Shown: one piece after another, positions 1-10,943 of the stretch | Position numbering within the stretch: the stretch's first letter is position 1 | Layout: the number at the start of each line of letters is the position of its first letter | Assembly (NCBI GenBank): GCA_047967505.1 | Contig: CM106538.1 | Strand: one strand, 5' to 3' | DNA length: 64,000 bases | Origin: Dipteris shenzhenensis | Taxonomy: Eukaryota; Polypodiophyta; Polypodiopsida; Gleicheniales | Notes under the pieces: generated by a model | What the model was told of the DNA's origin: nothing | The model's database searches: none | Seen by the model: only the letters and a program-made list of their open reading frames with translations | Position numbers and translations under genes: made by a program

Positions 1-604
1 TGGATCTAATTTGGTTGGGAGATTAACAACCACTCTAACACTATCCAATAGCACTCATGTTGCTCATTTGACGTGTCTTTTCTTTTTGAGAAAAGGACTG
101 ATTTTTTAAATTAAAAAACCAAAAAGGTGAGCCGCCTCCTTAACAAGTAGGCAATTGAAAAATATTTGACAAGATTCCAACGCTAAATAAACTCATTTGG
201 CATGTCTCCGAGTAGCCAAGTACTATTGAAAATTCAAATACAATGAGTAAGATGGGCAATCCATAATAGTTATTGCCAAGAGGGCTTACTTGACTCTCCT
301 TGCACTATTCCATAAGGTTAACCGTAGGATTGTCTTCCAAACTAATTCTAGAAATAAGTGAACTCGCAGGTGCGACTTTCTACCACCAGATGGATCCGAG
401 CAAACCTCGTCTGGTTGCCGACCGTGGCTACTCCACCCGCAGCAGCCAGAGGGCCTTCCCAGGTGCTGGTCTCTCTCTTCTACGACACCGCTGCCTCTGC
501 GACTCGAAGGTGTGGGAGAGCATAACTGCACGAGGTCGGACTGTAACAATTGTAAGCTCACCAAGCCATCCAGAGTTTGACGAAGAATGCCTTCCTAGGC
601 AGAA

Positions 605-794
605 TTTAGCAACGATTGCTTATTGATCAGAGACGTGATGCGACTTAGCGAAGAGTGCCTGTTGATGAGAGAGAGGATCCGGCGTTCCAAGTCTCGACTC
701 TCGGGGGAAGTTAGCAACGACTGCTTATTGATCAGAGACGTGATGCGACTTAGCGAAGAGTGCCTGTTGATGAGAGAGTGACACGATCCGGCTG
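605..794. repeat. Two-copy direct repeat, 106-bp period
   Basis: A block of about 70-80 bp beginning TTAGCAACGA at 605 recurs at 711 with one or two substitutions and a small insertion near its end (GATCCGGC follows in both copies). No coding role is visible. It lies 0.6 kb upstream of the LRR gene and may be a simple local duplication. Confidence 0.9.
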
Positions 795-953
795 AAAATG
801 TGAGAGATTGCTAAATGAGGAGAGAGAGAGAGGATGGGAGGATTTGGTTTCACGTCTTGGAAGGACAGGAGTATATAGTGAATGATAAGTGCCGATCTGT
901 GACCGATGTAGAGGGAGAGAGATTTGGCTCCATCGGTGGTCCTTTTTGTGGCT

Positions 954-956
<3 letters not shown>

Positions 957-990
<34 letters not shown>

Positions 991-1195
991 TTTGTAGTTG
1001 TCCCTTCTTGAAAGAGGCAAGGGAGGGGTTTTATCGACCCTTGGACACACTAGCCGTTCTTGAGTCCCTGAGCCCCATGAAAGTGGAAATGAGGGGAAAA
1101 GAGAGAGGAGGGTACGCAGAGCTGGGGTAGCAACGACTATTGATAAGTGCCCTAGGGGGGGGAGAGGGGCAGAGAGAGAGAGAGAGAGAGAGAGA
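957..1195. repeat. GA microsatellites upstream of LRR gene
   Basis: Two (GA)n tracts lie at about 957-985 and 1171-1195, with shorter GA/GGA-rich stretches continuing to about 1390. The open frames through this stretch on both strands are low-complexity Ser/Leu/Pro or Arg/Glu repeats and are not genes. The tracts lie in the presumed 5' region of the LRR gene. Confidence 0.9.
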
Positions 1196-1398
1196 TGCAG
1201 CGTTGGGTGAGCAATATCAGAGCTCGTGTCTCCTGATAGAAAGGAGAGTATGCAGAGCTGGAGTTGAGAGAGAGAGGTGTTAGATGAGCCATGTCCAAGT
1301 GTGGAAAGCAGAGTGCTCTTGTTGTGGAAAGAGGGAGAGAGGGAGAGAGAGGAGGAGGAGAGAGGAGGAGGAGGAGGAGGAGGAGCAGGAGAAGGGCG

Positions 1399-2316
1399 AT
1401 GGTGGAACAATTGGTGAGGGCAACGTGGTGGGTGGTGCTAGTGTGGGGGAGCTGGGGGGGGGGAGCAGGGAAGGAGAGAGCGATGTGGGTGGTGGGAGGG
1501 GTGGTGATGATGGGAGGGTGGAGGAGGGGGGGCGGGGCAGTGGCGCAGGCAGAGGCATCTGAGGGGGATGACACAGCGTGTTTGACAGAATTGAAAGCTG
1601 CTTTACAAGAGATTAGGGGAGGAGAAGTCCTCAGCTCATGGACAAGCACTTCCCTCGCCTCCCCTTGCCCCATCTCCTCTCCCACTTCCCTCTCTGGCAT
1701 CACTTGTAATAACAACCGAGTCTTCTCCATCACCCTTAACTCCTCCTCCCTCTCTGGCTACATCCCCCCTTGCCTCTCCAATTGCTCTTTCCTTCAAACC
1801 ATCGACCTCTCCTCAAACCTCCTCTCTGCCTCCATCCCCCCCTCCCTCTCCCACCTTAGCTACCTCACCAGCTTGAATTTCTCCAACAACCACCTCTCTG
1901 GTCCCATCCCTCCCCAGCTCAGTGCTTGCGCTTACCTCAACGTCGTCGACCTCCATCTTAACCAGCTCACCGGCACCATCCCCGGCCAGCTTGGCCTCCT
2001 CCAACGCTTGAAGGCCTTCGATGTCTCCGACAACCAGCTCTCCGGCTCCATCCCCGCAACACTCTCCAATACCTCCGCAGGAGCTCCTCGCTTCAATGCC
2101 AGCTCCTTTCTTGGAAATAAGGATCTTTATGGGTACCCTCTGCCTCCGGTAACGGTCCACGGCGTCTCCGTCATCGCCATTGTGGGCATTGGCTTGGCGA
2201 GTGGATTAATAAGCCTGATCGTGAGCTTTACGGCCGTATGCGTCTGGCTCCGGGTCACGGAGCATGGGTTTGCAGCAGAAGAGGGGAAGATCTCTCAACT
2301 CGTGTCGGAATCCTAA
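1399..2316 (+). CDS. BIR-type LRR membrane protein lacking a kinase domain
   Basis: The predicted 305-residue protein resembles the ectodomain of BAK1-interacting receptor (BIR) kinases, which regulate plant immune co-receptors at the plasma membrane. The chain has a hydrophobic, Gly-rich N terminus that could act as signal peptide, an LRRNT-type cap with paired cysteines, and about four to five plant LRRs (L-x-G-x-IP pattern). A Cys-free linker with [12 protein letters not shown] follows, then one membrane span at about residues 256-284 and only about 20 cytosolic residues before TAA. Family members carry a kinase of about 280 residues; none is visible in the next 2-3 kb. The start at 1399 is preferred because the in-frame ATG at 1291 adds an Arg-rich low-complexity stretch; ATG 1483 is also possible. 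It may be a truncated receptor, a receptor-like protein, or the first exon of a gene whose kinase exons are lost. Confidence 0.72.
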   Translation: MVEQLVRATWWVVLVWGSWGGGAGKERAMWVVGGVVMMGGWRRGGGAVAQAEASEGDDTACLTELKAALQEIRGGEVLSSWTSTSLASPCPISSPTSLSGITCNNNRVFSITLNSSSLSGYIPPCLSNCSFLQTIDLSSNLLSASIPPSLSHLSYLTSLNFSNNHLSGPIPPQLSACAYLNVVDLHLNQLTGTIPGQLGLLQRLKAFDVSDNQLSGSIPATLSNTSAGAPRFNASSFLGNKDLYGYPLPPVTVHGVSVIAIVGIGLASGLISLIVSFTAVCVWLRVTEHGFAAEEGKISQLVSES

Positions 2317-5300
2317 TCTGAGGTAGAAAGAATTTCTACCGTTTTGATACATTACTGTCTTTGAGATGCAGTAATGCTCGATTCGCAGATGCGGCTTACG
2401 TATCTTCACAGCAACATCTTGACTTGGTGAACACTCCAATTGTTCATAATTTTCGTGGCGCCACGCCCGCAGGCCGATTTAGAAGCTACATTTGGTGACT
2501 CTATACGTTGTCTCTTCTATTGAAGCACGAAATGAGGACGGAATGTGATTTTTTCAGTTGGGCCTGTCTTGTCAATACCGTCTTGATGCTGAAGGTGCAA
2601 AATTTCCTCTCCCTCGTTTTGTTAGTTTTCTTGTTTCTTCGAGCTCCACTGGAGCTTCACTTCGTGTTCTTTTATTATAAGCGTCACACTTACTTGCACA
2701 TTGTGCTTGATAACAATCATTGTCAACGGACGAGGACAGAGCCAAAGATTACATTCGTAGGAATTCCAGGTTTTGTCTAGGTATACAATGAACGTAAAAG
2801 GGACAATACAAAGTTCAGATTCGCTGTTAAACTGTATGCATTGCTATCGGGTTGCGATATAACGGGAACAGGGTGGTTCTGTGCGGATGAGCAAGGCGAC
2901 TTTTATGCTAAGAAAAATTTACAGGAGGAATCTTATTAAAACCGCTGGGAAGAGTTTCGGGTCGGTGTTTTTACATGTCTATAGGTAAGACGATTGAATG
3001 CTCCCTGCTCTGTTAGAGTACGTTCTCGCGTCTGGAAGCAATTCGACAGAAATGCCTAAAGCATGCCATGGGGGTTTGGGAATTGCATGCACAATATTTG
3101 GGGCAAGAAGGGTTTGAGACCGGTTGGAGATTGGACGTCCCTAGGAACGAGAAGGTTTTGCAGAAGCTTTTGCTCCAATTGCGCATCGAGATTCGAGTGT
3201 TCTTGGACTGAGAGGCAAAATTTCGACAAGTCTCGGGCGAAGAGAGAGGGTGAGAGATTGACATCCGATGCGGATCCAAGGAAGCAATGAAGAGACACGG
3301 CCGTTGATGCAGGGTAGTATACCCTATTGCTTATCTCTTGCATTCCATGGGAGCAGTGGCCTAATCCAAGCTACAAGGAAGGAAGCAAGCAAGAAGTAAG
3401 TAATCATGGGAACAACTGTAATGCGCACCTGAGGGGTATGTCCTTACCTATACACTTGTTAACCTCAACTTGAGCGCCTTCTTCTCACACTTGGAGTTTA
3501 TTTCAACCTCTTTCAACATGTACTAGCACATATCTTTGAACATCTAAGGGCCTTCTCCAAACGATCGCATGGGCGATCAATTGTTGAAAATTTCCAAGAA
3601 TATGCTTGCAGCCCTCCCAAAATTCCTAAGAATGACTCTCAAGGATGGGCCCCCTCTACGTGAAAGTCCTTGAGTCATAGGCGTTCCGCCCAACAAGTCT
3701 CTTTTGACCTACAAACCTAAAAAGAGCGTGAAAATTTTCACAGGCCATAGCATACATAGATTCCAAAAAACCCTCCAATTTTGCTCACATGGCTACTCCC
3801 CAAGCCTTGCACATGAGGATGGGACGTGGGTCCATCGGTCACCATCTAAGAGTAGCTTGGGGCCTTCCCTATCTCATCAATGACCACCACGATATGCATA
3901 TTTTAATCTCTCTTTTTATGCACTTTCGTGGTGAGCTCTCCTCACTGCACACCCATCACTTACTCATTATAACCTTAGGATGGTTATCCCCTCCAAATAA
4001 TTGCCAATTAGCCAAGCAATATATTAGGACCACCAACATTGTTTGGCACAACACCTTGCACAATATTTTAGTTATGTGTCTTTTGAACAACATAATTGTC
4101 GAAATTCAGTGTCAAAGTCCAGTGTCCCTTAGGAGCTCAATGGTTGTGGGTAAATGCATTAAGAAGCTTGGAAGTCATCAGGTGATTGATGGAAGTTGAG
4201 ATAGATGAGATGAATGCCTGCACAATTGTGGATGACGAGCTACAAATGGGAGTTTCCATTGAGACTAAACCCAAAACCTCCCAAAGCGAGGTTCAATGAG
4301 CATAATGAGCTTCCTCCTCTAAGAAACATGGAGGCTCTCTTGGATGAATCCGTCCATCCAAATTGCATGCACATAGGATCTCCTGAAATTTTAGAGTACT
4401 TTTCAAAGGTTTTAGTACTCCTAGTTATACTTGCATTGAAAGCTTCCTCTTTGGATGCTGTCATGTTGTTTGTAGCTTAAAATATTGTGGTCCATGGAGC
4501 CATATGAGATAAGGCCAAGGAAAAAGTTTGATAAAAATAAGAAGTTTGCTATTAAAGATAACTGCAAAACATCGAATATAAGTTGTTACCTCTTGATAGA
4601 AAATGTCAAGACAAGTTGGGAGACGTGTAAAGACAAGCTGGGAGACATGTAGGAGGCAAAGAAAGAAGAAAATCCCAATTACATCATTCTACATGTGAAG
4701 CAACAAGATGAAGAGCTCCTTGTGTTGAGGTTTTTGCTTTTTTGGCTATCAATCCAAACACAACAACCTTAATCTAACTCAAGAACCTATCATAATCTAG
4801 CATAACAACAACATGGTGCTCGCTTTCTCCCTCTATCTATGCTATGAGACATAACTCTACACTTCTTGAATCTAATTCCACTTCTCCATCTCTTTGTTGG
4901 AGCTGTTGATGATGTAAAGACTTGGAAATTGAGGGTTTTCATCTTAAGAAGTACGAGGAGGATGACCCATCTATGATGGAGTAGAGACCCACTCCATTGG
5001 TTCTCAAGGTAGGATCTTATAATGTCTTTAATTTTAAGAAATAAAATTTCAAGTTTCAAGACCCTCTCCACCGTAGGCACCACTTGGCTTGGCTCTATGC
5101 TCAATTTACTCAACAATTTAGCTAGATAAGTAGCCATGTGATGTTGATCAAGTGGCAAAGCATTCACACAAGAAATCCCCCCTCTCCCTCTCTCTCCTCC
5201 CTACTCTCCCTCTCTCTCTCTCTATATATATATAAATATATATATCTTTTCCTTTGACTATCTCCCCCATGCACGCGCACACATGGACATTAAAACCTCC

Positions 5301-5430
5301 ATTAGGGGAGAATTGGGGTCTCAAAAGGGCCTCATAAGGAATTGATTAGGGAATGCTTAGTGGACTAATGCAAGGGGCTTGGAGGGTCCCAAAGAGGCCT
5401 AACTAGACCAACCTAGGTGGGTTAAGCCCA
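2317..5430. other. Gene-poor stretch
   Basis: Only short unrelated open frames occur here; none shows a recognisable family. No kinase motifs (HRD, DFG) that could complete the upstream LRR receptor were seen. A short direct repeat of about 25 bp (GACAAGYTGGGAGACRTGTA) lies near 4609-4650, and CT and TA microsatellites lie near 5180-5245. Confidence 0.6.
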
Positions 5431-5504
5431 CATTTGAGCCCACCTCTCCTTCCATTAATGAGGCGAGGGGGCTACTTTTTGAAATTTGAATTTCAAATTT
5501 TGAA

Positions 5505-5674
5505 TCTCCCTCCCTTTCTCTCTCTCCCTCCTTCCCTCTCTCTCCCTCCCTCCTCCCTCCCTCCCTCCCTCCTCCTCCCTCTCCCTCTCCCTCCCTCCCC
5601 CTCCCTCCTCCTCTCCCCTCCTTCTCTCCCCTCCTCCTCCTCCCTCCTCCCTCTCCCCTCCTCCTCCTCCTTTT
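5505..5674. repeat. 170-nt uninterrupted polypyrimidine tract
   Basis: From 5505 to 5674 the + strand contains only C and T, mostly CTCC and CCCTCC units. Pyrimidine-rich sequence continues to about 5960. Open frames on both strands here are pure Pro/Ser/Leu or Glu/Gly/Arg repeats and are not counted as genes. Such mirror-like homopurine-homopyrimidine DNA can form triplex (H-DNA). Confidence 0.95.
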
Positions 5675-5698
5675 GGCTCCTCCTCCCTCCTTCCTCTC

Positions 5699-5875
5699 CC
5701 CTCCTTCTCGAGCTGCCCAGGCTCTCTCTCCTTTGCTCCTCCCTCCTGTAGAATCTCTCCCCTCCTTCTCGAGCTGCCTAGGCTCCCTCTCCTTTGCTCC
5801 TCCCTCCTGTAGAATCTCTCCCCTCCTCCTCCCTCTTGTAGCATCTCTTTCCTCCTCCTCCCTTTTGTAGCAGCT
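5699..5875. repeat. Degenerate 58-bp tandem repeat
   Basis: A unit running from CCCTCCTTCTCGAGCTGCC to CTGTAGAATCTCT is repeated almost exactly, beginning near 5699 and 5757. Two shorter degenerate units (TGTAGCATCTC, TGTAGCAGCTC) follow. It lies inside the CT-rich block. Confidence 0.8.
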
Positions 5876-6047
5876 CCTTCCCTCCCTTCCACACCTATCG
5901 CCCTACTCTCCTCCTCCTCTTCCTCTTGCCCTCATCTGCTTTTTCTCCTCCCTCTTCCTTGCTACTCTCTCCCTCTCATTGCTCCATCTTTGCCAACTCT
6001 CCTCCTACATTTTAGCCTGCATCACTGATATCTCTCTTTGAGTACTC

Positions 6048-8867
6048 ATGGCACCATTCGAGGACATATCCAACAAGTACCATGTGAACCTACAACTGGA
6101 GGTAGAATATGCAAGCACACGCTCTTTGGGATATAGTGGAACTCCTCAAAGTGTGCTCCACAGTCTTCGATTGCAAGGGAAGAAGCATCTTGACCTTTGG
6201 GTGGATGGAAACTTGTATCCTTTAGACCCTGCCACCCAAAAGAGTCCTCCTTTTCATACAGTGCATGATGTTGTTCGGTTTGTTGGCAAGGGACATGCTG
6301 GATTACTCAGTTATTGCAATCGATTGAACCATTCTCAGACATTGGCTATGCAAGCAAGCAAGGTGCAGAGAGCCTAAGCAAAATAACTTGCACATTTGGG
6401 AAATATTACTATTGTGGCAATGCATAATAGTATGTAGGATCTCCAATTGCAAAACAAAGAACTCGGTGACAAAGCACATGCACTGGACTTGGAGTAACAT
6501 AAATTAGAAGAATCAATCCAGAAGCTTGCTAAAAGCAAACAAGATTTGGAAAGGTCTATCTATGGCCAAGTTCAATGTGCTGTGGAGAAGGAACGAGAGA
6601 AGTCAATAGAACGAGTACAAAAGTTGAAGGAAATACCTTTGGGACTGAAGGAGAGGAAAAGACAATTGCAATCTATGGATGCATTATCAACTAATAGTGG
6701 TGCCCGAAAGAGGAGAATACGGGCTGCACGTTTAATTTCCCAAATTTTCAATGAATTTTCTTACTCTAAAATATTTGTGGTGTTGCATTGTTTCCACTAA
6801 GACTCATTTATACTCTACTTTAGGAATTTCATGGAGGATGTGATGGGAACAATGGAAATGGATGATAGAGATCCTTCATATGTTCTAAGAAGTTTAATAA
6901 AGCCAACTGATCTCATGGAAGTGTTAAAGGACCCTAGACAAAAAGGGCTATGTAAACAAGTTGCTAGAGAGGTAATGAAGTACTTCAAGGGCCTCATGCA
7001 AGCAAAGGAGGTGCTTGGAGCTTGTGATGCTATTGGTGTAAGTCGTGAAACTTACAACTCTGTTTTTAAAATTTTCAAGTCTGCTATGGAGGAAAAGTAT
7101 AAGATATCTACAATGCCATTGCCAACACCATGGTCTGTAAGGCTTGCATGTCAATAAACAAACCAATGTGCTAGAGAAAAGCTTGGAGGATACCATTGTG
7201 TAAGTGGCACAATGACTTGGAAGAGTAAAAAGAAATTTGGCATCCAAACGTTTGAGATGAATGCGAGCCATGGTCAAGTTCTATGGGATGAGAGAAGAAG
7301 GTAAGAGAAATTCCCTCTTTGCATTCAACTTTATTTCTTTTCATTTCTATATCCTTACTATATTTCTCTTTCATTGTACAAATGGCAAGCTAGTATTTGT
7401 TATAAAAATGGATGAACCTCAATTGGTAAAAGAGCACAAGCTAGAGAGGGTGAGCATTTGTATTACGAATGATGCATTGCATTTTGCTCAAGGGGATAAG
7501 GAAGTTGAGTAGGGTTTCTCAATCCAATCTAAGAAGGACATATGGTGGCTTGCAGCCTTTGAGACCCCAAAGGAGTGCCACAAGACATTGAAGTGGGTTT
7601 TGGAGAGAACCGGCATCCCGTCAATTATTCGAAGATAAGAGGCAAGGCAAACATTAATAGTGGATGGGCATGGAATGTTTCAAATTGAATGGCATCTAAC
7701 TGGTGATTTGAAGACCCTTAAGTGCTTGTGTGGTTGTGATACAGGTGCAGATGCAAAATGGACATGCTTGTATTGCACTCACTCTCAGAAGATGCAAAAG
7801 AGAAGTCTACAATGGAAAAATGGCATCCTTTCTTGCAACCAAAGTGCAGCCCCTGATCGTCACAAAAAGGATCCTAAATGGGACCCCATTCTACCAATTC
7901 CATTAGAGCGGATACACGTGTGTATTTTGCATGTTGAACTGCTTATACTTGATAAGTTAGTCTATCTCCATCTAATTTATGCTTGGAATTTGAGGCCACA
8001 GCAAATATTTGCACAATGCATTGCAAAAGTTGAAGAACTACTCTCACTAATGGGACTTCACAAGGCAATGTGAAGCTTAAGCAGGACAAGAAACAATCAA
8101 GAAAGACACAAAATCTTCCTGCTAAAGTGTCCATGGGTGGAGGAAAGGCAAGGAGGTTCTTGTCCAACCACAATGCTGATAAAGAAAAACATACATTGGC
8201 TCAAATCACCCTAGGTTGGGAGTACTGGAAAGCTTTGTGTAAGTGCACTACAAATCAAGCTTCACATCCGCGAATTGCTACTTTGAGAGTAAAACTGTGG
8301 ACAAAGCTTGATGCATTTATAAAGTTACTTAGACAAGGTCAAACAGATGAGCTTTATTATGAGAGATTCAGGACATCATTGGGAGAATTCATATCATTGA
8401 TGGTAGAAGCATGGGAGGAGTCACATATTACTCATTACATGGTAATCCTCCTTAGGTTGAAATTTTGTGCTTTAAACTTGAGTCAGTTTATGTTTCTAAT
8501 ACAATGTTTTTCTTTATAGCATATTCTTTACGCACATGCACCATGGTTTGTGGAGCAATGGGGCCCTCTGTCCATTTGGAATACTCAAGGAATGGAGAAA
8601 TCACACTACAGAGAAAAGGCAACATACTTCAAGAATACAAGACATGGGGGTGGTATTGCGCGAAGCAATGCACTACACGAAATGTTCGATTGGTTTTATA
8701 GATGTCTAGAGGCCAGGACTCTCAAGTGCAATAAGGTAGAGATCTCAAGTCTCGCAAAAGCAGTTCAACATGTCAAGAAGACAAGGAGATGTACTGCTTG
8801 GAAGTCCTCAACAGGGAGCCAAGGGGTTGCGCTTTGGTTGCAATGTACGGGAGGCGTTGGGTCCTGA
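6048..8867 (+). pseudogene. Decayed intron-containing transposase-like gene
   Basis: Successive open segments (6048-6377, 6546-6800, 6831-7157, 7261-7512, 7660-8073, 8070-8441, 8520-8867) form one collinear gene interrupted by stops and frame changes. The N-terminal part includes a Lys/Glu-rich coiled coil. The middle has a helical region and a segment with WHLTGDLKTLKCLCG followed by a CxxC pair. The C-terminal part has WGPLSIWNTQGMEKSHY and ALHEMFDWFYR. The G-D-x-K-x-L...CxxC motif and the later 'Q-G-M-E-K...ALH' block recall a family of large, poorly characterised transposon-like proteins known from invertebrates, algae and seedless plants; this assignment is from memory of the motif pattern. 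A 78-bp intron at 8442-8519 joins two segments in frame, with GTAATC donor and TTATAG acceptor, and a strong GTAAGAG donor lies near 7300. Stops at the 7511 and 7637 regions argue it is dead. Confidence 0.5.
8442..8519 (+). other. Predicted 78-bp intron in transposase-like gene
   Basis: The donor is ATG|GTAATC and the acceptor TTTATAG|CATATT. Removing it fuses two open segments in phase 0 and gives a continuous conserved-looking stretch (HYM|HILYAHAPWF). The intron is T-rich and contains stops. Confidence 0.75.
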
Positions 8868-9073
8868 GAGAGCCCCAAATGTAAAATGTTTGATGAATAA
8901 AGTTAACACTATTTTAAGTCAATTATTGATTCCAAAATTCACAAATTTGTTTCAAAATTGCATAATTGCATGTGTGACATGGCAGGGCGGAGTGGGTTGG
9001 GAGCGAGGGTGGTGAAGATTAAGTATTACCGAACTGGTGACAAAAGACTGGGGGGGGAGGGGGTGCACTCAAA

Positions 9074-9143
9074 AAACCCTAATTTAAAAGAAAAACCCTA
9101 AAGTGCTTTAAAAAAGACTATATAAAGCACTTCAAAACCCTAA
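9074..9143 (+). promoter_or_regulatory. Telobox cluster with TATA box
   Basis: Three exact AAACCCTAA motifs (9074-9082, 9093-9101, 9135-9143) flank TATATAAA at 9119-9126, about 32 bp before the ATG at 9158. Telo-boxes of this sequence are known in promoters of plant genes active in cycling cells, including ribosomal protein genes. The histone octamer CGCGGATC was not seen. The layout fits a promoter for the H3-like gene. Confidence 0.65.
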
Positions 9144-9157
9144 AATCCCTCATTTCT

Positions 9158-10198
9158 ATGGCACGAGTTAAACAAACTACTAGACCCACTGGACACCATT
9201 TAGATGCTACACATTCTCCTGCAAGCCCCAGTGGCCAAGACGGCAATGATCAGCAAGGATCTGAAGGCGGTTCTCATCATCAAGAGTCTAAGTAACCGAG
9301 TCCCCACCATCCAACTCTCATGGGTGATCCTAGGGATCTCAGCACCATGAGGAATCCCAGCACGATGAAGATCCAAGCATGATCAGGGGTCCTCTCAGTC
9401 CTTCCACACAACTAATCGTGGAAGTAGAGAGGTCTCCCAAGAGGGACAAAATAGTCCAATCAATCATGATCAACTGCCCCTTCGTCCTCCGTGGGGTCCT
9501 GGCATGGAGCATCTAGACCAACAAGGGGAGCAAGAAAGGCAAAGAGAGGAGATGGAGAGATTAGGGCTCACAGATATAATGAACCTTGGCCCCAATCCTC
9601 CAACCAAGCAGACCGCACGAAAGAGCTGTGCCTCGATATTATCGAATATGAGGAGCCTCTAGTACGAGTTGAGCAAGAGCCTCAGCCTGTTGTCTCACAG
9701 CCTCATGACAAGGAAAAGAGACAAAGGACAAAGTAGACCCCTAGGCCCGATAAGCCACCTCAAAGGACCCACCAGACACAGGAAGAGGAGTCTGAAGAGG
9801 TGGTTGCAAGGGAGGAGAGGCGAAAGAAGTTCAAAGCGGACAAGCGGCCATGGAGCCATGTCCAGAGGCCAGTGCAGGGTCCCCCAAAGATTAAGAGGCA
9901 TAAAAAATTAGGCGTGAAGGCACTTCAAGAGATCCACAAGTTTCAAACCACTATGGACAATCTCATTCCCTGTACACCCTTCTAGCATGATGTACATGAA
10001 ATAGCACAACATTACAAGGATGATGTGCATTTCACTTCAGTCGTTATGGGAGCAATTCAGGAGGCAACGGAGCAGATGACAGTAGGTCTTTTTGAAGATG
10101 CGAAATTATGTGCTATCCATGCCAAAAGAGTAATAGTGATGGACAATGACCTTGCACTCGCCAAGCGCATCGGCTTCAATCCCTCCCTTAGGCCCTAG
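9158..10198 (+). pseudogene. Divergent histone H3-like pseudogene with long tail
   Basis: The 3' part (about 9893-10198) encodes a histone H3 fold. It has the alphaN-like stretch VKALQEIHKFQ, alpha1 with HEIAQHYK, alpha2 with AIQEATEQ and [17 protein letters not shown], and alpha3 with LALAKRIG. Roughly 34 of 59 residues from HEIAQ to the end match canonical H3 as I recall it, far below ordinary H3 conservation. The ATG at 9158, in the same frame, begins MARVKQTT, like the H3 tail. A second tail-like motif, TKQTARKS, lies at 9603-9626 in another frame. The region between is Gln/Glu/His-rich and would make a tail of over 200 residues instead of about 40. TAG at 9983 interrupts alpha1 where H3 has Gln; other stops are TAA 9293 and TAG 9734. 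Loop 1 has canonical H3 length, without the usual CENH3 insertion. An AATAAA at 10265 follows the last stop. Unspliced introns could explain some tail breaks but not the core TAG. Confidence 0.8.
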
Positions 10199-10390
10199 AT
10201 GTTGTTTAGGTTCATTTGGTGTAACCTGAATCATTTTGTAAATCTCTGCCCTTTGAGGCCAATGAATAAAAGATATTTTTATGTTCTATTACTGTTCCCA
10301 TGTTATTATACATGTTACGTGATGCTTTCCATCAGTTTATGTAAGTTCAGTGTGAATTTAAGTGGTCAAATGATGTTTTTTCAGCATGGC

Positions 10391-10561
10391 GCAGAAGGCC
10401 AATGTGTTCGGCAATGTACGGGGATCCCAGAAATGCCAAAACCCGCTATGGCGCATATGGGGCATGGCATTGGGGCCAAGTCAAACAAGCCCCATACGCG
10501 CCATAGCAGGTTTTGGCATTTCTGGGCTCCCCGCATGATGCCGAACACATTTGCCTTTTGC
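10391..10561. repeat. Imperfect inverted repeat, 73-bp arms
   Basis: The arm at 10391-10463 pairs with 10489-10561 across a loop of about 25 bp. The shared core includes ATGTGTTCGGC, CCCAGAAATGCCAAAACC and GCTATGGCGC, with scattered mismatches. The sequence would fold into a long hairpin if transcribed. It starts about 190 bp after the stop of the H3-like pseudogene. It could be a foldback element or a young microRNA-type locus. Confidence 0.85.
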
Positions 10562-10582
10562 CGCGCAGTGAGATTCTTACTA

Positions 10583-10858
10583 GATTGCTCAGAAATGACC
10601 ATTATAGTGCAAATATTTATCTGATAGCATGCTTTTGAACAGAATAGTGAATGAAAATATTGATGCCAACAACATTAAAGTTACAAAATACAATGACAGT
10701 ATAAAATAAATTTTGTAAAAGATTGCTCAGAAATGACCATTATAGTGCAAATATTTATCTGATAGCATGCTTTTGAACAGAATAGTGAATGAAAATATTG
10801 ATGCCAACAACATTAAAGTTACAAAATACAATGACAATATAAAATAAATTTTGTAAAA
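10583..10858. repeat. 138-bp tandem duplication
   Basis: GATTGCTCAGAAATGACC starts at 10583 and again at 10721, and the two 138-bp units are almost identical (one visible difference is CAGT versus CAAT near their ends). The unit is AT-rich and non-coding. The high identity suggests a recent duplication or replication slippage. Confidence 0.95.
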
Positions 10859-10943
10859 GAACACAAAATGGGGCATTGTATAAAAACTATATCTGTATTC
10901 ATATAAAATAAATTTTCTATACAATAAGGCTTCAGAACCTTTC

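Noticed and set aside
850-1733. Long minus-strand ORFs of Ser/Leu/Pro repeats
   Set aside because: They read GA/CT microsatellites and the antisense of the LRR exon; composition is pure low complexity.
5434-5892. ORFs on both strands in the CT-rich block
   Set aside because: Only repeats of Pro-Ser-Leu or Gly-Glu-Arg from simple sequence; no domain or start context.
9158-10198. A true CENH3 (centromeric H3)
   Set aside because: Loop 1 lacks the usual plant CENH3 insertion and a TAG breaks alpha1. The RRIG-like end and divergence are suggestive only, so it is kept as H3-like.
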